DNA of 64,000 nucleotides from Treponema sp. GTDB lineage: Bacteria; Spirochaetota; Spirochaetia; Treponematales; Treponemataceae. The position numbers and the translations under genes are program-made. The notes under the pieces are model-generated. The model was not told the origin of the DNA. It worked only from the letters and a program-made list of their open reading frames with translations, and made no database searches. Within the stretch, counting starts at the first letter, position 1; every line of letters starts with the position of its first letter. The DNA lies in the NCBI GenBank assembly GCA_016294105.1, contig JAEDCN010000010.1, forward strand, positions 1 through 64,000, given 5' to 3'. Positions 40,680 through 50,804 of this stretch are shown here, piece after piece.

Positions 40680-41978
40680 CTATAATGTCCATCCCACGGA
40701 GACTGTGGGAGCAATGGACATAATAATCATATCAGGGGAAAAAGAGGTCATAAAGTTCGCACCTGCTTCAATATACAATCCCCGCCAGGCATATCCTGCA
40801 ATGGACACACCAGCTGTTACTGCTGGATAAATGGCAGAGAAGGGCTCTGAAGTCAAATTTTGGCCAAAGGAGAACATTGTTGCAAGGGCGTAGGTAAAAC
40901 CTCCACCTACACGTGCTTCCACGGTAAGCCTATTTCTGATAATCGGATAGCGATACGCAAAAGCTAGGAAGGTATGAGCGAGATGGGTATTGATACCATA
41001 GGATGATGAACTGCCTGTGACAGCATTCCATTTTCCGTTGATGGAAACTCCAAAATATCCTGCTCGTTTTTTCAAGAAGATAAAGGTTCCCCGAATATCC
41101 AATCCCAGTGGCATAAAATTAGTAAAATAATAGGTTGGAATATTCTGGTCATGGACAATGGCAAGGGGAGAATAGCCTAAAGATAAAGATAGGTCATACC
41201 ATTTCATGAATTTAATGGTTATGGGACTATCTGCAGTAAAGCCTCCTGGATTTTCCGCCCGCAGGAACCAGTTACCTGTGTCAAAGGTACGGGGATCGAA
41301 GACCACATCAGCACGGCGGTTGTTATCGTCTCGAATAATTTCTAGGGGACGAAGTATTTTCTTGTCATTGAAAAGGTAGTAATCGGTATTAACTCTCAGA
41401 TTTTCTCCCGTAACACGGATTGAAGGATCATAAATGGTGTCAAGGTAAATCAAGGCAGGAGAAACCCGTTCTATTTCAGGAATATAGGCCTTGTTGATTT
41501 CAAACTCAGTATATTCTGTTGAAAAGGATTTCTGTCCCAAAAGATTATAGGAGGTAACTGCGTAGCGATACTTTTGTGGCTCCCCAGATTCCTTTGCCCG
41601 AAGGCAAACAGTAATGTGATTTTCTTGGGACTTATAGATTCCCTCTGCAATCAATTCTGGAATACTTCCAAGAATTACATTAGTATGCTCTGCTGAGATT
41701 GCATTATTGACAGGAACCCATGTACTTGTTGCATCCTCAAACATTTCAAGGCTGATTTCGTACCACTTGATGTGGCTACCAGCATTCCATTCTAATTTCT
41801 GGAAGATTAAAAAATTGTCTGATGCATCCTGATGGACGAAGTAGTTTCTTGAATCCTCCTCCTGAGCTCCACCAGAAAAGGTGAAAAGGAACAAAGCCGC
41901 AAGCAACAGAATAAGGTTCTTGAGAGTAAAGCTCAATGAAGGTAGATGGAGTCTTCTTCTGAGAAAATTAATTGCCAT
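40680..41978 (-). CDS. Putative outer-membrane or periplasmic protein of the cyclase operon
   Basis: About 432 residues, starting at the ATG opening MAINFLRRR with GGGGGA upstream; the 11-base overlap with the FecR gene indicates coupling. A signal peptide (residues 17-38) is followed by two beta-rich domains: 40-150 resembles an FN3/IPT-like sandwich, and 170-265 includes PALIYLDTIYDPSIRVTGEN, an IPT/TIG-like opening. Residues 270-432 alternate hydrophobic strands ending in ...MIIMSIAPTVSVGWTL, consistent with a membrane beta-barrel. It may match T. pallidum TP0483, reported to bind fibronectin, but that link is from memory of gene order and uncertain. Confidence 0.65.
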   Translation of the reverse strand: MAINFLRRRLHLPSLSFTLKNLILLLAALFLFTFSGGAQEEDSRNYFVHQDASDNFLIFQKLEWNAGSHIKWYEISLEMFEDATSTWVPVNNAISAEHTNVILGSIPELIAEGIYKSQENHITVCLRAKESGEPQKYRYAVTSYNLLGQKSFSTEYTEFEINKAYIPEIERVSPALIYLDTIYDPSIRVTGENLRVNTDYYLFNDKKILRPLEIIRDDNNRRADVVFDPRTFDTGNWFLRAENPGGFTADSPITIKFMKWYDLSLSLGYSPLAIVHDQNIPTYYFTNFMPLGLDIRGTFIFLKKRAGYFGVSINGKWNAVTGSSSSYGINTHLAHTFLAFAYRYPIIRNRLTVEARVGGGFTYALATMFSFGQNLTSEPFSAIYPAVTAGVSIAGYAWRGLYIEAGANFMTSFSPDMIIMSIAPTVSVGWTL

Positions 41979-44808
41979 ACAAATCCCCCATTTCATTGGT
42001 TTTAATCTCATCTGTAGGCAATGTTACTACAAATTTACTAGAGGCATTTTCTCCATCTTTCAATATCATGTCTGCAATCCAATTTCTTGGCTTTGTAGTT
42101 GGTAAATACTGACGTGCCTTAACGGTCCACGTGTAATGAGCAACGCCGTACTTAGTCAAATCAAGGGTATAGCTCATGGTGGATTGGTTGGGCATAGCTG
42201 GAACGATAATGTTCATAACCTCCTTGTTTGTGTCATTGTTGAACAATATCAGTTGATAGGCTTCAGCTTCTGCTATGGTCTGCCAGCTTAATTGCAGGTT
42301 TGTGGAGGATGAAAGATAATTTTCATCAATAACGGCTCCATTTTCAGGCTGCATTCCCTGAACTGGTGGGAAGGGAGGCACTGGACGAACCGTAAAGTAC
42401 TGGGGAGTCAGGTTACTGATATCAAAGGATTCTTCTGTTGTGGCTGTAACAGTCCACCAATAGGTTCCTGCTCCCAGAGGAGGCATTGTTTGTTTCGTTC
42501 CTCTGTAGATAATCTCCTGCTCTGGAATGTTCACTGCTGCTCCATATTCTGTAGGAAGCTTGTTTTGGAACTTGTCCTTTACAATGAATATTTCGTAATT
42601 TTCAATTCCAGAACGCGAGGTGAATTTGATGGTGTCTGGACGCAAGAAGGCATCCATTCCATCGTATACAGCATGGGCTGCAGGATTTTGCAGGGTTACT
42701 GGATAAATCTTTTTGAGGGTAAAGTATGATTCTGAGAGCAAACCAGTAACACGAGTAGACATGGGAGTCTCATCTTTGAAGGCTTGGATAGTCCAATAAT
42801 ATGAGCCTTCTGGATATTGGTCAAAGGAAATTTCAAGCTCTGTGTCTTCTGAGAATAAGTCCTCTACAATAGGCTCAGCTCCACCAGCATGGTATACCAT
42901 AACCTGATAGTAGTCTGCTTCAGGAACAGGATTCCACTGTAGAGTCATGGTGGTTTCTGGCCGGAAAATTACAGTGGATCCACTTAGTGGACTAATAATT
43001 GGTGCCTTGGGGAGCTGGGGAACTACCTTGAACTCCTTGGGCTGGGTGATGATGGCTGTGTTGCCCTCTCCGCTTTTTACCCGCCAATACCAGCTTCCTT
43101 CTGCCAATCGGGGAATGTATCCACCAACGGTATCAGAGGTATAGCTTGTCTCGTAGGCAATGGTGGCAAAGCTTGGAGAATCTGAAATTTGGAATATAAC
43201 ATCATCTTCCAGATTGTTTTTCCAAGTAAAGCGGATATCCGTAATTCGGGTGTTGGCAATTTCATAGTCTTCCGGAGGGAATAGGGTTTTGAATACCACT
43301 TCTTTGTCAATTGCCCGGAAATTACGAACAGCAGAGGTACGTGATGTATTTCCTTCTGTATCCACCTGGGCTACATCCCAATACCACTGTCCCATAGAGG
43401 GGGGCAAAATTGGAGTGTAGTTATTGGTGGTTGTCATTGTTTGTGCGATGGTGGTCATATTCTCATCACGACTAAGACGAACAATATATTCATGGGCTTC
43501 TGTCTCCCGTTTCCAGGAGAATAAAGGTCCTTGGCCACCTTCCTTGTTTGCAATGTTTACCAATTCCCCTGAAGCTGGGTAGATAGGCTGGGGAACATTC
43601 AGCTGTCCCTGCTGCTCAATGGTAAAATGCTCCACCTTAGAGGCAGCTCCATAGCCAATGCCGTTGAAGGTATAATAGGGCGTTATCCTCCAATACCAGG
43701 TTCCAGCATCCAAACTAGAAACAATACTGGAGGGATGCTGGGTTGTTTGGCTTATCTTGGGGTTCTGCATTTGAGGATTGTTTGCCACCTCAAACAGATA
43801 AGATGAAGCATATTCATTGCCATTCCACATAAATCGTACAGTAGGCAGTTTTGTTCTGTAGGTAAAGGTGTCGGTGTTCAGGGGAACAATAGGAGTAGGG
43901 GTGGCAGCATTGAGGACAGTAACCCGTCCTGTTTCCATGGAATCCTCCACAGGAATACCCTCTACTGCAAGATAAAATCTCCAATAATAGGAACCTTCCG
44001 CAAAATCAATGGTCATGGTACTGAGTCCAGATAAACCGATTTGTTCCTGGATTTGAGTAAAATCTTTGTCAGTCGCTGTCTCAAAAATCAACTGGCTTTT
44101 TTGGGGTAGATTGTTTGATTCCCATTTGAACTTCAGGCTCTGGGGTGCATCTTCAAATTTCAACAATCTCAGGTTTGGTTTTGGCTCCAAAATAGTGATA
44201 GGTCGCATGGATACCTTTCCGTCTGTACCCATGGACATACTTTCTCCTTGGCTGACGGTACGATTTCCTTCAGTTCCGTTGATGAGGGCATTACCTGCAG
44301 TAACCTGCAATGATAAGGCTTCTGTATCAGAGCTGCCTGCACGGGCGTTGAGGGCAGTCCCTTCCTGAAGGTCCACCGTTACGTTACCAGATTTCAGCTG
44401 CATTTTGGAACCTGCGTTTGCATTAGCAGAAAGAGATCCTCCCGATAAGTTGACGGAGGTGGTTCCTGCATTATCCATCTGTATCTGGATAATGGTATTT
44501 TCTCCCAAATGTAATTCACTGTTTGCAAAGCTAACAGTAGTTTCCGCTCCAGCTGCAGTTCTGATGGTGTCTCCGTTATATACAGGGGAGTCTTGCTGAA
44601 GGCGATCCCAAATCAATCTATCGGAGAATTTTCTTTGGGCAGTCTTGTATTTCCAGCTGACGGAGGCAATGGGAAGCTCGTTATTTTTTTCTATTACTGC
44701 ATTAAAGTCCAGCCAAAACAACCACAAACTATAGGTTGCAATGCTGAGACAAATCAGTATAGCCAGCAGGTCTTTAAGCCTGGATGTTGTATTTCTTTTC
44801 TTCTTCAT
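41968..44808 (-). CDS. FecR-domain protein with seven FN3-like modules
   Basis: A 946-residue protein: membrane helix at 13-34, a FecR-type domain at about 75-200 (YNGDTIRTAAGAETTVSFAN, SELHLGENTIIQIQ) and then repeated beta-sandwich modules. Each module ends in a tryptophan-rich strand: EGSYYWRFYL, AGTWYWRITPY, MGQWYWDVAQ, EGSWYWRVKS, EGSYYWTIQA, AGTYWWTVTA and VAHYTWTVKA, so I count seven. The body would lie in the periplasm. FecR proteins classically relay outer-membrane signals, but here no FecI-type sigma factor is adjacent. The gene overlaps the cyclase by 35 bases and the barrel-like gene by 11. Confidence 0.85.
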   Translation of the reverse strand: MKKKRNTTSRLKDLLAILICLSIATYSLWLFWLDFNAVIEKNNELPIASVSWKYKTAQRKFSDRLIWDRLQQDSPVYNGDTIRTAAGAETTVSFANSELHLGENTIIQIQMDNAGTTSVNLSGGSLSANANAGSKMQLKSGNVTVDLQEGTALNARAGSSDTEALSLQVTAGNALINGTEGNRTVSQGESMSMGTDGKVSMRPITILEPKPNLRLLKFEDAPQSLKFKWESNNLPQKSQLIFETATDKDFTQIQEQIGLSGLSTMTIDFAEGSYYWRFYLAVEGIPVEDSMETGRVTVLNAATPTPIVPLNTDTFTYRTKLPTVRFMWNGNEYASSYLFEVANNPQMQNPKISQTTQHPSSIVSSLDAGTWYWRITPYYTFNGIGYGAASKVEHFTIEQQGQLNVPQPIYPASGELVNIANKEGGQGPLFSWKRETEAHEYIVRLSRDENMTTIAQTMTTTNNYTPILPPSMGQWYWDVAQVDTEGNTSRTSAVRNFRAIDKEVVFKTLFPPEDYEIANTRITDIRFTWKNNLEDDVIFQISDSPSFATIAYETSYTSDTVGGYIPRLAEGSWYWRVKSGEGNTAIITQPKEFKVVPQLPKAPIISPLSGSTVIFRPETTMTLQWNPVPEADYYQVMVYHAGGAEPIVEDLFSEDTELEISFDQYPEGSYYWTIQAFKDETPMSTRVTGLLSESYFTLKKIYPVTLQNPAAHAVYDGMDAFLRPDTIKFTSRSGIENYEIFIVKDKFQNKLPTEYGAAVNIPEQEIIYRGTKQTMPPLGAGTYWWTVTATTEESFDISNLTPQYFTVRPVPPFPPVQGMQPENGAVIDENYLSSSTNLQLSWQTIAEAEAYQLILFNNDTNKEVMNIIVPAMPNQSTMSYTLDLTKYGVAHYTWTVKARQYLPTTKPRNWIADMILKDGENASSKFVVTLPTDEIKTNEMGDLYGN

Positions 44809-46648
44809 CCAGGTTCACCTTTTCATAATTAGGAGTGGGAATACCTAACATTTGTCGTACTTCAGCCATGGTTTTAGGACCATTAGGTCCTGCACCAGGA
44901 ATGTCTGTTGCTTCAGGCATGTTGATTACAGCATACATGCGAACAGGCTTTTCCTTTCCCTTTACGGTTACGGAAGGCATTTGCTCCACAAGTACATGGT
45001 CTTTTACCAATTCATAGGTATTCTCGGTTATCAAAATATCTGTTCCCAGAGGCTTATTCAAGGCCTCTGTTCGTGATGCAAAGTTTACGGCATCGCCAAT
45101 TACGGTGTATTCCATTCGCTGGCTGGAACCAATCTGGCCTGCAATAACAGGACCAGTATTGACACCGCAACCAATCTTGATGATGGGCTTTTTGTCACCA
45201 CCACGACCTACGTTGAATTCCTGCAATGCAGACCGCATCATCAGGCAGCCTCTAACGCAATTCAATGCATCTTGAGCAGGGGAGCCTGAGGACACTGGGG
45301 CTCCCCACACGGCCATAACAGCATCGCCAATAAATTTATCAACAACACCATGGGTATTGTTTACACATTCAACCATGCGGGTCATGTAATCGTTCAGGAA
45401 CTCAACAACCTCTGATGGCTCCAGTTTTTCCGAAATAGCGGTAAAGGATCGGATATCGGAGAAGAAGATGGTTACTTCCTTGTTTTCACCACCCATGGTC
45501 AGTTCACCGCGGGCTGCCTTTTCTGCAATTTCCTTGTTTACAAAGCGACCAAAGCTGTCCTTCAAACGCTCTCGTTCTGCCAGACCACGGCCCATGGATA
45601 CGAACCGCTCTGTCAGCAATCCAATTTCGTCCTTGGACTTTGGCGTTAGGTGTACTTCATATTCTCCCCGCTCAATCTGATCGGAAGCCTCAGCAAGCTG
45701 CTTCACTGGGGTACTGATGGTTTTGGAGAAGAAGTAGATGAACAGAATGGCAATCATCAAGACTGCTATTGTTAGGTAAATGTTTTGACGCAGGGTATCG
45801 TACACAGGCTCCATTACTAGGGAGGCCTGGATAGTGGTTATAACTCCACAATCTCCAATGGAAAGCTTATTGTAGGAACCGTAGAATTCTTGTCCATCCT
45901 TATCCTTAAACACCATCTGGCGGTTTAAGTCGTTGTTGGCACGCATATCCTGAATAATGGTCATGTCAGAAAAATTAGCCCCGGCTTTAATTAGTTCAAA
46001 GTCGCTGTGAACCAACAGGTCATTGTTGTGATTGACGATAAAGGATTCGTTTACCGAACCAGTACCAAAGGCTTCTACTAAAGATTCAGCGGAAAATAAT
46101 ACTACCACTGCCTGTTGCAAGCCACTTTCCTCCCAGGGATACAGTAGGGCAAGCATGGGAATGCCAAACACAGGAGTTCCAGAAAGCACAAAGACTTCTC
46201 CTCGGGCAGAACGCTGAATTTCCTCCTTGTTCACCGTTTGGAATACGTTCAGCATACCTTCGTCCAATTCATTAGAAAGGAAGAAGCGGGAATTGATAAG
46301 GGTTCTGTCGTTTCGGTCAGTTTCCACATTGTACAGGATAATGGCAGCCGTTTCTTGGTTTCGTTCAAAGAAGAAGGTGGTGGCCTGCCGTGCGATTGCA
46401 TTGCTGTTTCCCGCACTACTGAGCATATCTAATAGAAGAAAGCTATTAGATCGAATGGTAGTTAACTCTGATTCTGCAGAAACGGCGGAGCGGGAATTCA
46501 ATGTATAGTTATTTTCCTCAGCAGTTCGCTTTGTTTCATCACCAACAAAGTAGGAAACAATGTAAGTAACGGCACCCAAGGAAATTAATACAAGCACTGT
46601 GATAATATTTATCAGTTTAAAACCGATAGGAAACTTTATCTTTTGCAT
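44774..46648 (-). CDS. Membrane class III adenylate/guanylate cyclase with periplasmic sensor
   Basis: A 624-residue receptor cyclase. It has membrane helices at 12-33 and about 285-307, a Cache-like periplasmic sensor between them, a HAMP linker (STPVKQLAEASDQIERGEYE) and a class III catalytic domain at about 385-570. The metal aspartates are in TIFFSDIRSFTAISE and VDKFIGDAVMAVWGAP; the base-specifying lysine (DKFIGD) and aspartate (YTVIGDAVNFASR) suggest ATP, hence cAMP. AAAGTGGG precedes the ATG. It is the first gene of a three-gene operon, so a signal sensed in the periplasm could change cAMP together with the envelope proteins encoded behind it. Confidence 0.93.
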   Translation of the reverse strand: MQKIKFPIGFKLINIITVLVLISLGAVTYIVSYFVGDETKRTAEENNYTLNSRSAVSAESELTTIRSNSFLLLDMLSSAGNSNAIARQATTFFFERNQETAAIILYNVETDRNDRTLINSRFFLSNELDEGMLNVFQTVNKEEIQRSARGEVFVLSGTPVFGIPMLALLYPWEESGLQQAVVVLFSAESLVEAFGTGSVNESFIVNHNNDLLVHSDFELIKAGANFSDMTIIQDMRANNDLNRQMVFKDKDGQEFYGSYNKLSIGDCGVITTIQASLVMEPVYDTLRQNIYLTIAVLMIAILFIYFFSKTISTPVKQLAEASDQIERGEYEVHLTPKSKDEIGLLTERFVSMGRGLAERERLKDSFGRFVNKEIAEKAARGELTMGGENKEVTIFFSDIRSFTAISEKLEPSEVVEFLNDYMTRMVECVNNTHGVVDKFIGDAVMAVWGAPVSSGSPAQDALNCVRGCLMMRSALQEFNVGRGGDKKPIIKIGCGVNTGPVIAGQIGSSQRMEYTVIGDAVNFASRTEALNKPLGTDILITENTYELVKDHVLVEQMPSVTVKGKEKPVRMYAVINMPEATDIPGAGPNGPKTMAEVRQMLGIPTPNYEKVNLDEEEKKYNIQA

Positions 46649-46721
46649 ATAAACCCACTTTTATAAGAAAATACTTTTTGGAAGAATATCGTAATTGTTA
46701 CAATTATGTAAAGTCTTTTTT

Positions 46722-46760
46722 AAAGAAAAACTCCACCAAATTAAATTTTGGTGGAGTTTT
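46722..46760 (-). terminator. Terminator after greA
   Basis: A 14-bp stem, 46727-46740 with 46747-46760 (ACTCCACC/GGTGGAGT at the core), followed on the minus strand by TTTTTCTTTA. It lies between greA and the cyclase operon start. Confidence 0.9.
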
Positions 46761-46769
46761 ACATGAAAA

Positions 46770-49496
46770 CTAGAAGTCAGCTTTTTTAATTTCCTGTACC
46801 TCGTAGGAATAGTCGTGGTCGTTGATAGTAAAGTTCAAGGTTTCCTGAACCTTTGCGTCCATCAACTTGCTTCCCAATGGAGACTGGAAGGAAATAATCT
46901 TCTTGTCGGGGTCGGATTCCCAAGGACCAAGGATGGTGAACTCATCAACCTCGTTGGTCTGGAGGTTCTTGAGGGTAACAATGGTACCGAAGGAAACCTT
47001 GCTGGTGGTGATGGTGGCTGGGTCAAAGATTTTGGCCTTGCCCAATTCCTCGTTCAGACGAGAGGCCCTGTTGTTCAACTCGTTTTGGCGTTCCTTTGCA
47101 GCCTTGTATTCGGCATTTTCCTTCAAGTCACCCTGAGCCATTGCCTCGCTGATTTCCTTGGCATTAGCAGGCATTTCCACAGTAGTGATATGCTCCAGTT
47201 CCCTTTTCTTGGCATCCAGCATCTTTGCAGTAACCAAGAATCCAAGGTAGTCCACAGTCTTTTCTTCCACACCGCGGGTCTTGAACTCGGGGAATTTCTT
47301 CTGCAGCTCGTTTCTGATATTCAGCTTGATAACTGCATCAAGATCCCGCACATCGTCCACCAGAGTGAACATACGGGTAGCTGTGTCCAGATTGTTAGAC
47401 AGGATATAACTCAAGAGGCGAGGATGGGGCTGGCCTTCATCTCTTTCCTCAAAAATCAACTTCTGAATCTGGCGGTCCAGCTTTCTGTTGTCAGTGGTAT
47501 CCACGTGGTTTGCAATCTCACGGTAAATCAGATTTAAGATATGAATCATTGTTACCAGCTGCTTTTCTTGAGAAATACCTGCTTCCTTGAACCATTCCTC
47601 GTTCCGGCATTCACGGAAGAAGAAGATTGCTGCCTCACGATACACGCGGTAATCCTCAAAGCTCTCCACTGCAAGCTTTTTCACTGCGTCCACATGGCCA
47701 TTTGCAATAAGCTGATCCAACAATTCACGACGGAGCACTGTGGGGAAGAGTTTGGTGTAGATTTCCTTCCAGTTTGGTAGCAATGTTCTGATGCAGTTGA
47801 GGAAGTCCTGTCTCAGGCTGGTATTCTTGGTGTCCTTAAGGGACAAGTACATTTCCCGTGGGTCATCTAGGTCGCCGAACAAATCTCCAAAGGTGTACTT
47901 GAAGTTGGGGTTGAGATGTGGCCGCTCTGCCACAATTTTTCGTACCACCAAATATGAGGCCATAACCTGCTCGGTAACAGCACTGAAGGACTTGAGGTAG
48001 TTGGCAAAATAGGAGAACATCTCGGTAAAGAGTTCGGAATCCTTGTCTGTTTCATCAGAAGAGAAGTACTTCATGAAGATGTCAATACGAGCAAAGAACT
48101 GCTTCTGTGCCTTGAACTCATTGGAAAGCTTTTCTTCCTGGGAAATGGCGTGGGGACGCACAGTATACATATTGATGTCATTGGGATTGATACCAAAGGT
48201 GGAATCAGTCTCAAGGATGCGGCGGGCATTGGTGCTCCAGCTGGTCCATTCTCCTGGAGTAAGGATTGCAGGTACCAGCTCAGCCTTTACCCGCTTGAAA
48301 TCACAGTTGTTGTCAAAGCTCTTGATGATGGTCTTCAAGGCCCAAGCCTTGTCGTCCTTTACCATCTTAGCCAAATCTTTAGGTGTTTTTGTAGCCTTGA
48401 GCACCCAAATATGATCTGGGGCCAGTGGCTTCAGTGCTTCAATGGCCATGTCAGAAGTCATTTCCTTTTTGCCGAACTTCTTTCCAAAGTTAATGAGCAA
48501 ATGCTTGTCTGTTACCTTCTGGATGATACCAACACCCCAGTAGCGGTGGAATACAAAGTTCTTTGTGTCAAAGGCAATACGCTTTTCAAAGCCAGAAATA
48601 GCATCGAATACGTTACGGGCGCTTCCGATAAGACCAGATTCTCGGATACATTCCTCCAGACGGCTGTGGTTTTTGTGCTTGTTGCGGAAGCAGTCGGTAA
48701 TCTCTCGACGGGCCCAAAGATCTGCGTTGTCAATGGATAGAATCAGCTTGATGATGTCGATAGCTACATCCCAGTTCTCGTTGTTCTTGTAGTACATGTA
48801 CAATTCCTGCATCAAGACGGCACTCTTGTCCTCGCTGATATTCTTTGCAATCTTTCGTTGTACAAGATAGAAAAAGTCGATTTCATTGGGAATAAGGGAC
48901 ACCAGCTTTGACCACAATTCCTTGATCTGGTTCATGGTGTTGATGCCGTTGTTGATGTAGCGGTGGATGGCCTTCTTGTAATAGTCGATGGCATCCTCTA
49001 GGTTTCCGTCCTTCTCGTAACGCTCGGCCAACAGCTTTGCAATGTCTGCTTCCTCGTGGTCTATGCGAACAAGAGTTTCATAAATATCCCAGAGCTTTTC
49101 GTTTCCTTCCTCCCGATAGCATTCAGCCAAGGTACGCAGGGCGAATTTATTGCTGGCATCCTCTCCCAGAATTGATTCACAGAGGTAGGTAACAACATTT
49201 GGCTTGTGGTTGTCCAAAAAGATGTCAACGAGGCTTACCAAGGAGGAATTGTCCAAGGTTCCCTTCTTTAGCCCCAGCATACCAGAGATGTACAGAGCGA
49301 TGATGCTCTGCTTTGTATGGGACAAATGCTCGTCGCAGATGGCTTTAATCTCATCGATGCAGTTGTGGTTTCGGGCATTTTCCACGACGACAGCCAGCTC
49401 GATGAAATTATTCTTTGAATAATTACTGATGGTTGCCCGTGTCCATTTTTCTTCCGTCAGCATTTCCTGTACAGATTTTACCAATTCCTCAGACAT
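46770..49496 (-). CDS. greA: GreA-type transcript cleavage factor with long N-terminal helical-repeat region
   Basis: A 908-residue protein; ordinary GreA is about 158. Only the last 165 residues are GreA: the coiled coil with AQGDLKENAEYKAAKERQNE, whose acidic tip stimulates transcript cleavage by RNA polymerase, and the C-terminal FKBP-like domain (GTIVTLKNLQTNEVDEFTI). The first 700 residues are helical repeats (TPR-like near 50-200; YEKDGNLEDAIDYYKKAIH is one). Spirochetes are known to carry GreA in this long form. AGGAG precedes the ATG. The N-terminal part may tether the factor to another machine; nothing in the sequence says which. Confidence 0.93.
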   Translation of the reverse strand: MSEELVKSVQEMLTEEKWTRATISNYSKNNFIELAVVVENARNHNCIDEIKAICDEHLSHTKQSIIALYISGMLGLKKGTLDNSSLVSLVDIFLDNHKPNVVTYLCESILGEDASNKFALRTLAECYREEGNEKLWDIYETLVRIDHEEADIAKLLAERYEKDGNLEDAIDYYKKAIHRYINNGINTMNQIKELWSKLVSLIPNEIDFFYLVQRKIAKNISEDKSAVLMQELYMYYKNNENWDVAIDIIKLILSIDNADLWARREITDCFRNKHKNHSRLEECIRESGLIGSARNVFDAISGFEKRIAFDTKNFVFHRYWGVGIIQKVTDKHLLINFGKKFGKKEMTSDMAIEALKPLAPDHIWVLKATKTPKDLAKMVKDDKAWALKTIIKSFDNNCDFKRVKAELVPAILTPGEWTSWSTNARRILETDSTFGINPNDINMYTVRPHAISQEEKLSNEFKAQKQFFARIDIFMKYFSSDETDKDSELFTEMFSYFANYLKSFSAVTEQVMASYLVVRKIVAERPHLNPNFKYTFGDLFGDLDDPREMYLSLKDTKNTSLRQDFLNCIRTLLPNWKEIYTKLFPTVLRRELLDQLIANGHVDAVKKLAVESFEDYRVYREAAIFFFRECRNEEWFKEAGISQEKQLVTMIHILNLIYREIANHVDTTDNRKLDRQIQKLIFEERDEGQPHPRLLSYILSNNLDTATRMFTLVDDVRDLDAVIKLNIRNELQKKFPEFKTRGVEEKTVDYLGFLVTAKMLDAKKRELEHITTVEMPANAKEISEAMAQGDLKENAEYKAAKERQNELNNRASRLNEELGKAKIFDPATITTSKVSFGTIVTLKNLQTNEVDEFTILGPWESDPDKKIISFQSPLGSKLMDAKVQETLNFTINDHDYSYEVQEIKKADF

Positions 49497-49565
49497 ATAT
49501 CACTCCTGTTGTGCCAGTAATTTTGCTCGTACCAGCGATTCTGTTTGATTCTGTTCCACTTACCG

Positions 49566-50519
49566 CTACATGGTGTATGCTCGATACACGTCTTCGTTAA
49601 GCAACCGTATTCGACGGAGGGTGTCCTCAATCATTTCCCTGTTGTCGTTTACGTTCATGTAATAGTCAATAAGCCAAAAGTACTTATTGATGAGTCTGGG
49701 CACCAGCAAAGACACTTCACTAGTGGAAGACTGAATCTCATTCTCAAGGCTGGTGATGTCCCGCTTCAAGTTGCTGAACTCAATGGGCCTCAAGGGTCGG
49801 TTTATGTTAAGAACACCATAAAGGACACCGTACACCGGTATCCATTCTTGCATTACTCGGTCGGGGTAGCCGAACTGCCGTACTAACTCCACCAACCGTA
49901 GGATTAATTCGGAGTCAAGAAAGAGTAAATCAATCTTATTAGCTCCAAGAAAAAATGCTTCCCGAAAAAAAACCTTTGCATAGCAGTCCTGTCCGCACAG
50001 GGCATAGCAGTCTGCCATTTCGGCTAAGATAGGGGCAGCATCCTCCCGCTTAGTTATGTTGTCCAACAGGGTGTTGGCTTCTTTCAGGTAGGTTAATGCT
50101 ACCTCAAAGGCACCCAGTTGCTTGTGACAGAAGGCAGCCTTTCGGTAGGCTTCTGCCCGTAAAATTTGCTGGGGGTCCTCCAAGTGTTGCTGGTAGTTTT
50201 CCAGTGCCTGGGAAAACACTCCCCGCCGTACAGCATAAATACTGGCCTCATAATTTTCGTCCAACAAGTCAGTGATTCCTGTTATGAATCGCTTCCATCC
50301 TTGGATTATCCGCTCCCCCCTTTCAAATGGAAGAAGAATAGCTTCTGCAACAGAAAGCTCTTCCTTCCAAAAGCTGGCGCACCGGATAGTGAATAGAATC
50401 TCCTTGTTGTCTAAATCATCTGCCAGAGCGTCCTCCAGCAGGGGCTTTGCCATAGCAGGTTTGCCTTCTTTCAAAAGTTCATATGCCTGGTAAAGTCCAT
50501 TGTTTAGTCGAGTACTCAT
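49566..50519 (-). CDS. TPR-like protein upstream of greA
   Basis: A 317-residue soluble, all-helical protein with TPR-like pairs (AYELLKEGKPAMAKPLLEDA, KAAFCHKQLGAFEVALTYLK, MADCYALCGQDCYAKVFFRE). No signal peptide or membrane helix. It precedes greA by 69 bases on the same strand with no terminator or clear promoter between, so the pair is probably co-transcribed and may act together. It is not a family I can name. Confidence 0.75.
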   Translation of the reverse strand: MSTRLNNGLYQAYELLKEGKPAMAKPLLEDALADDLDNKEILFTIRCASFWKEELSVAEAILLPFERGERIIQGWKRFITGITDLLDENYEASIYAVRRGVFSQALENYQQHLEDPQQILRAEAYRKAAFCHKQLGAFEVALTYLKEANTLLDNITKREDAAPILAEMADCYALCGQDCYAKVFFREAFFLGANKIDLLFLDSELILRLVELVRQFGYPDRVMQEWIPVYGVLYGVLNINRPLRPIEFSNLKRDITSLENEIQSSTSEVSLLVPRLINKYFWLIDYYMNVNDNREMIEDTLRRIRLLNEDVYRAYTM

Positions 50520-50532
50520 AGCTATATTTCTT

Positions 50533-50560
50533 ATTATACAAATATATAATCTTTAGTCAA
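50533..50560 (-). promoter_or_regulatory. Promoter for the TPR-greA unit
   Basis: Read on the minus strand: TTGACT (50560-50555), 16 bp, TATAAT (50538-50533), about 13 bases before the ATG at 50519. A short leader and a weak ribosome-binding site follow. Confidence 0.7.
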
Positions 50561-50804
50561 TTACATTTTTTTTCAAAAGTGGGGAACATTTATAGTATGT
50601 TTTGCTAGTGTGCGTCAAGGTGGTAAAGCCCTATTTTTAAAAAATTTCACGGAAAATAAACAAAAAAAATATAGATTTTTTATAAAAGTTTAGTTTTGTT
50701 CCTAAAAGTTGGTATTTTTTTTCCTGGTTTTCCAAGCATTCCAGAGGAAAGTGGATAAAAGATGTATTTACATATTCAACATCATTTGTTACTATTTATG
50801 GGCT
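50561..50804. other. AT-rich gap before rpe
   Basis: No gene, repeat or stable hairpin stands out. There are several A/T runs and TATAGA/TATAAA hexamers (for example near 50670-50685) that could be part of the rpe promoter. An in-frame extension of the rpe ORF to 50709 runs through it but looks non-coding. Confidence 0.4.
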
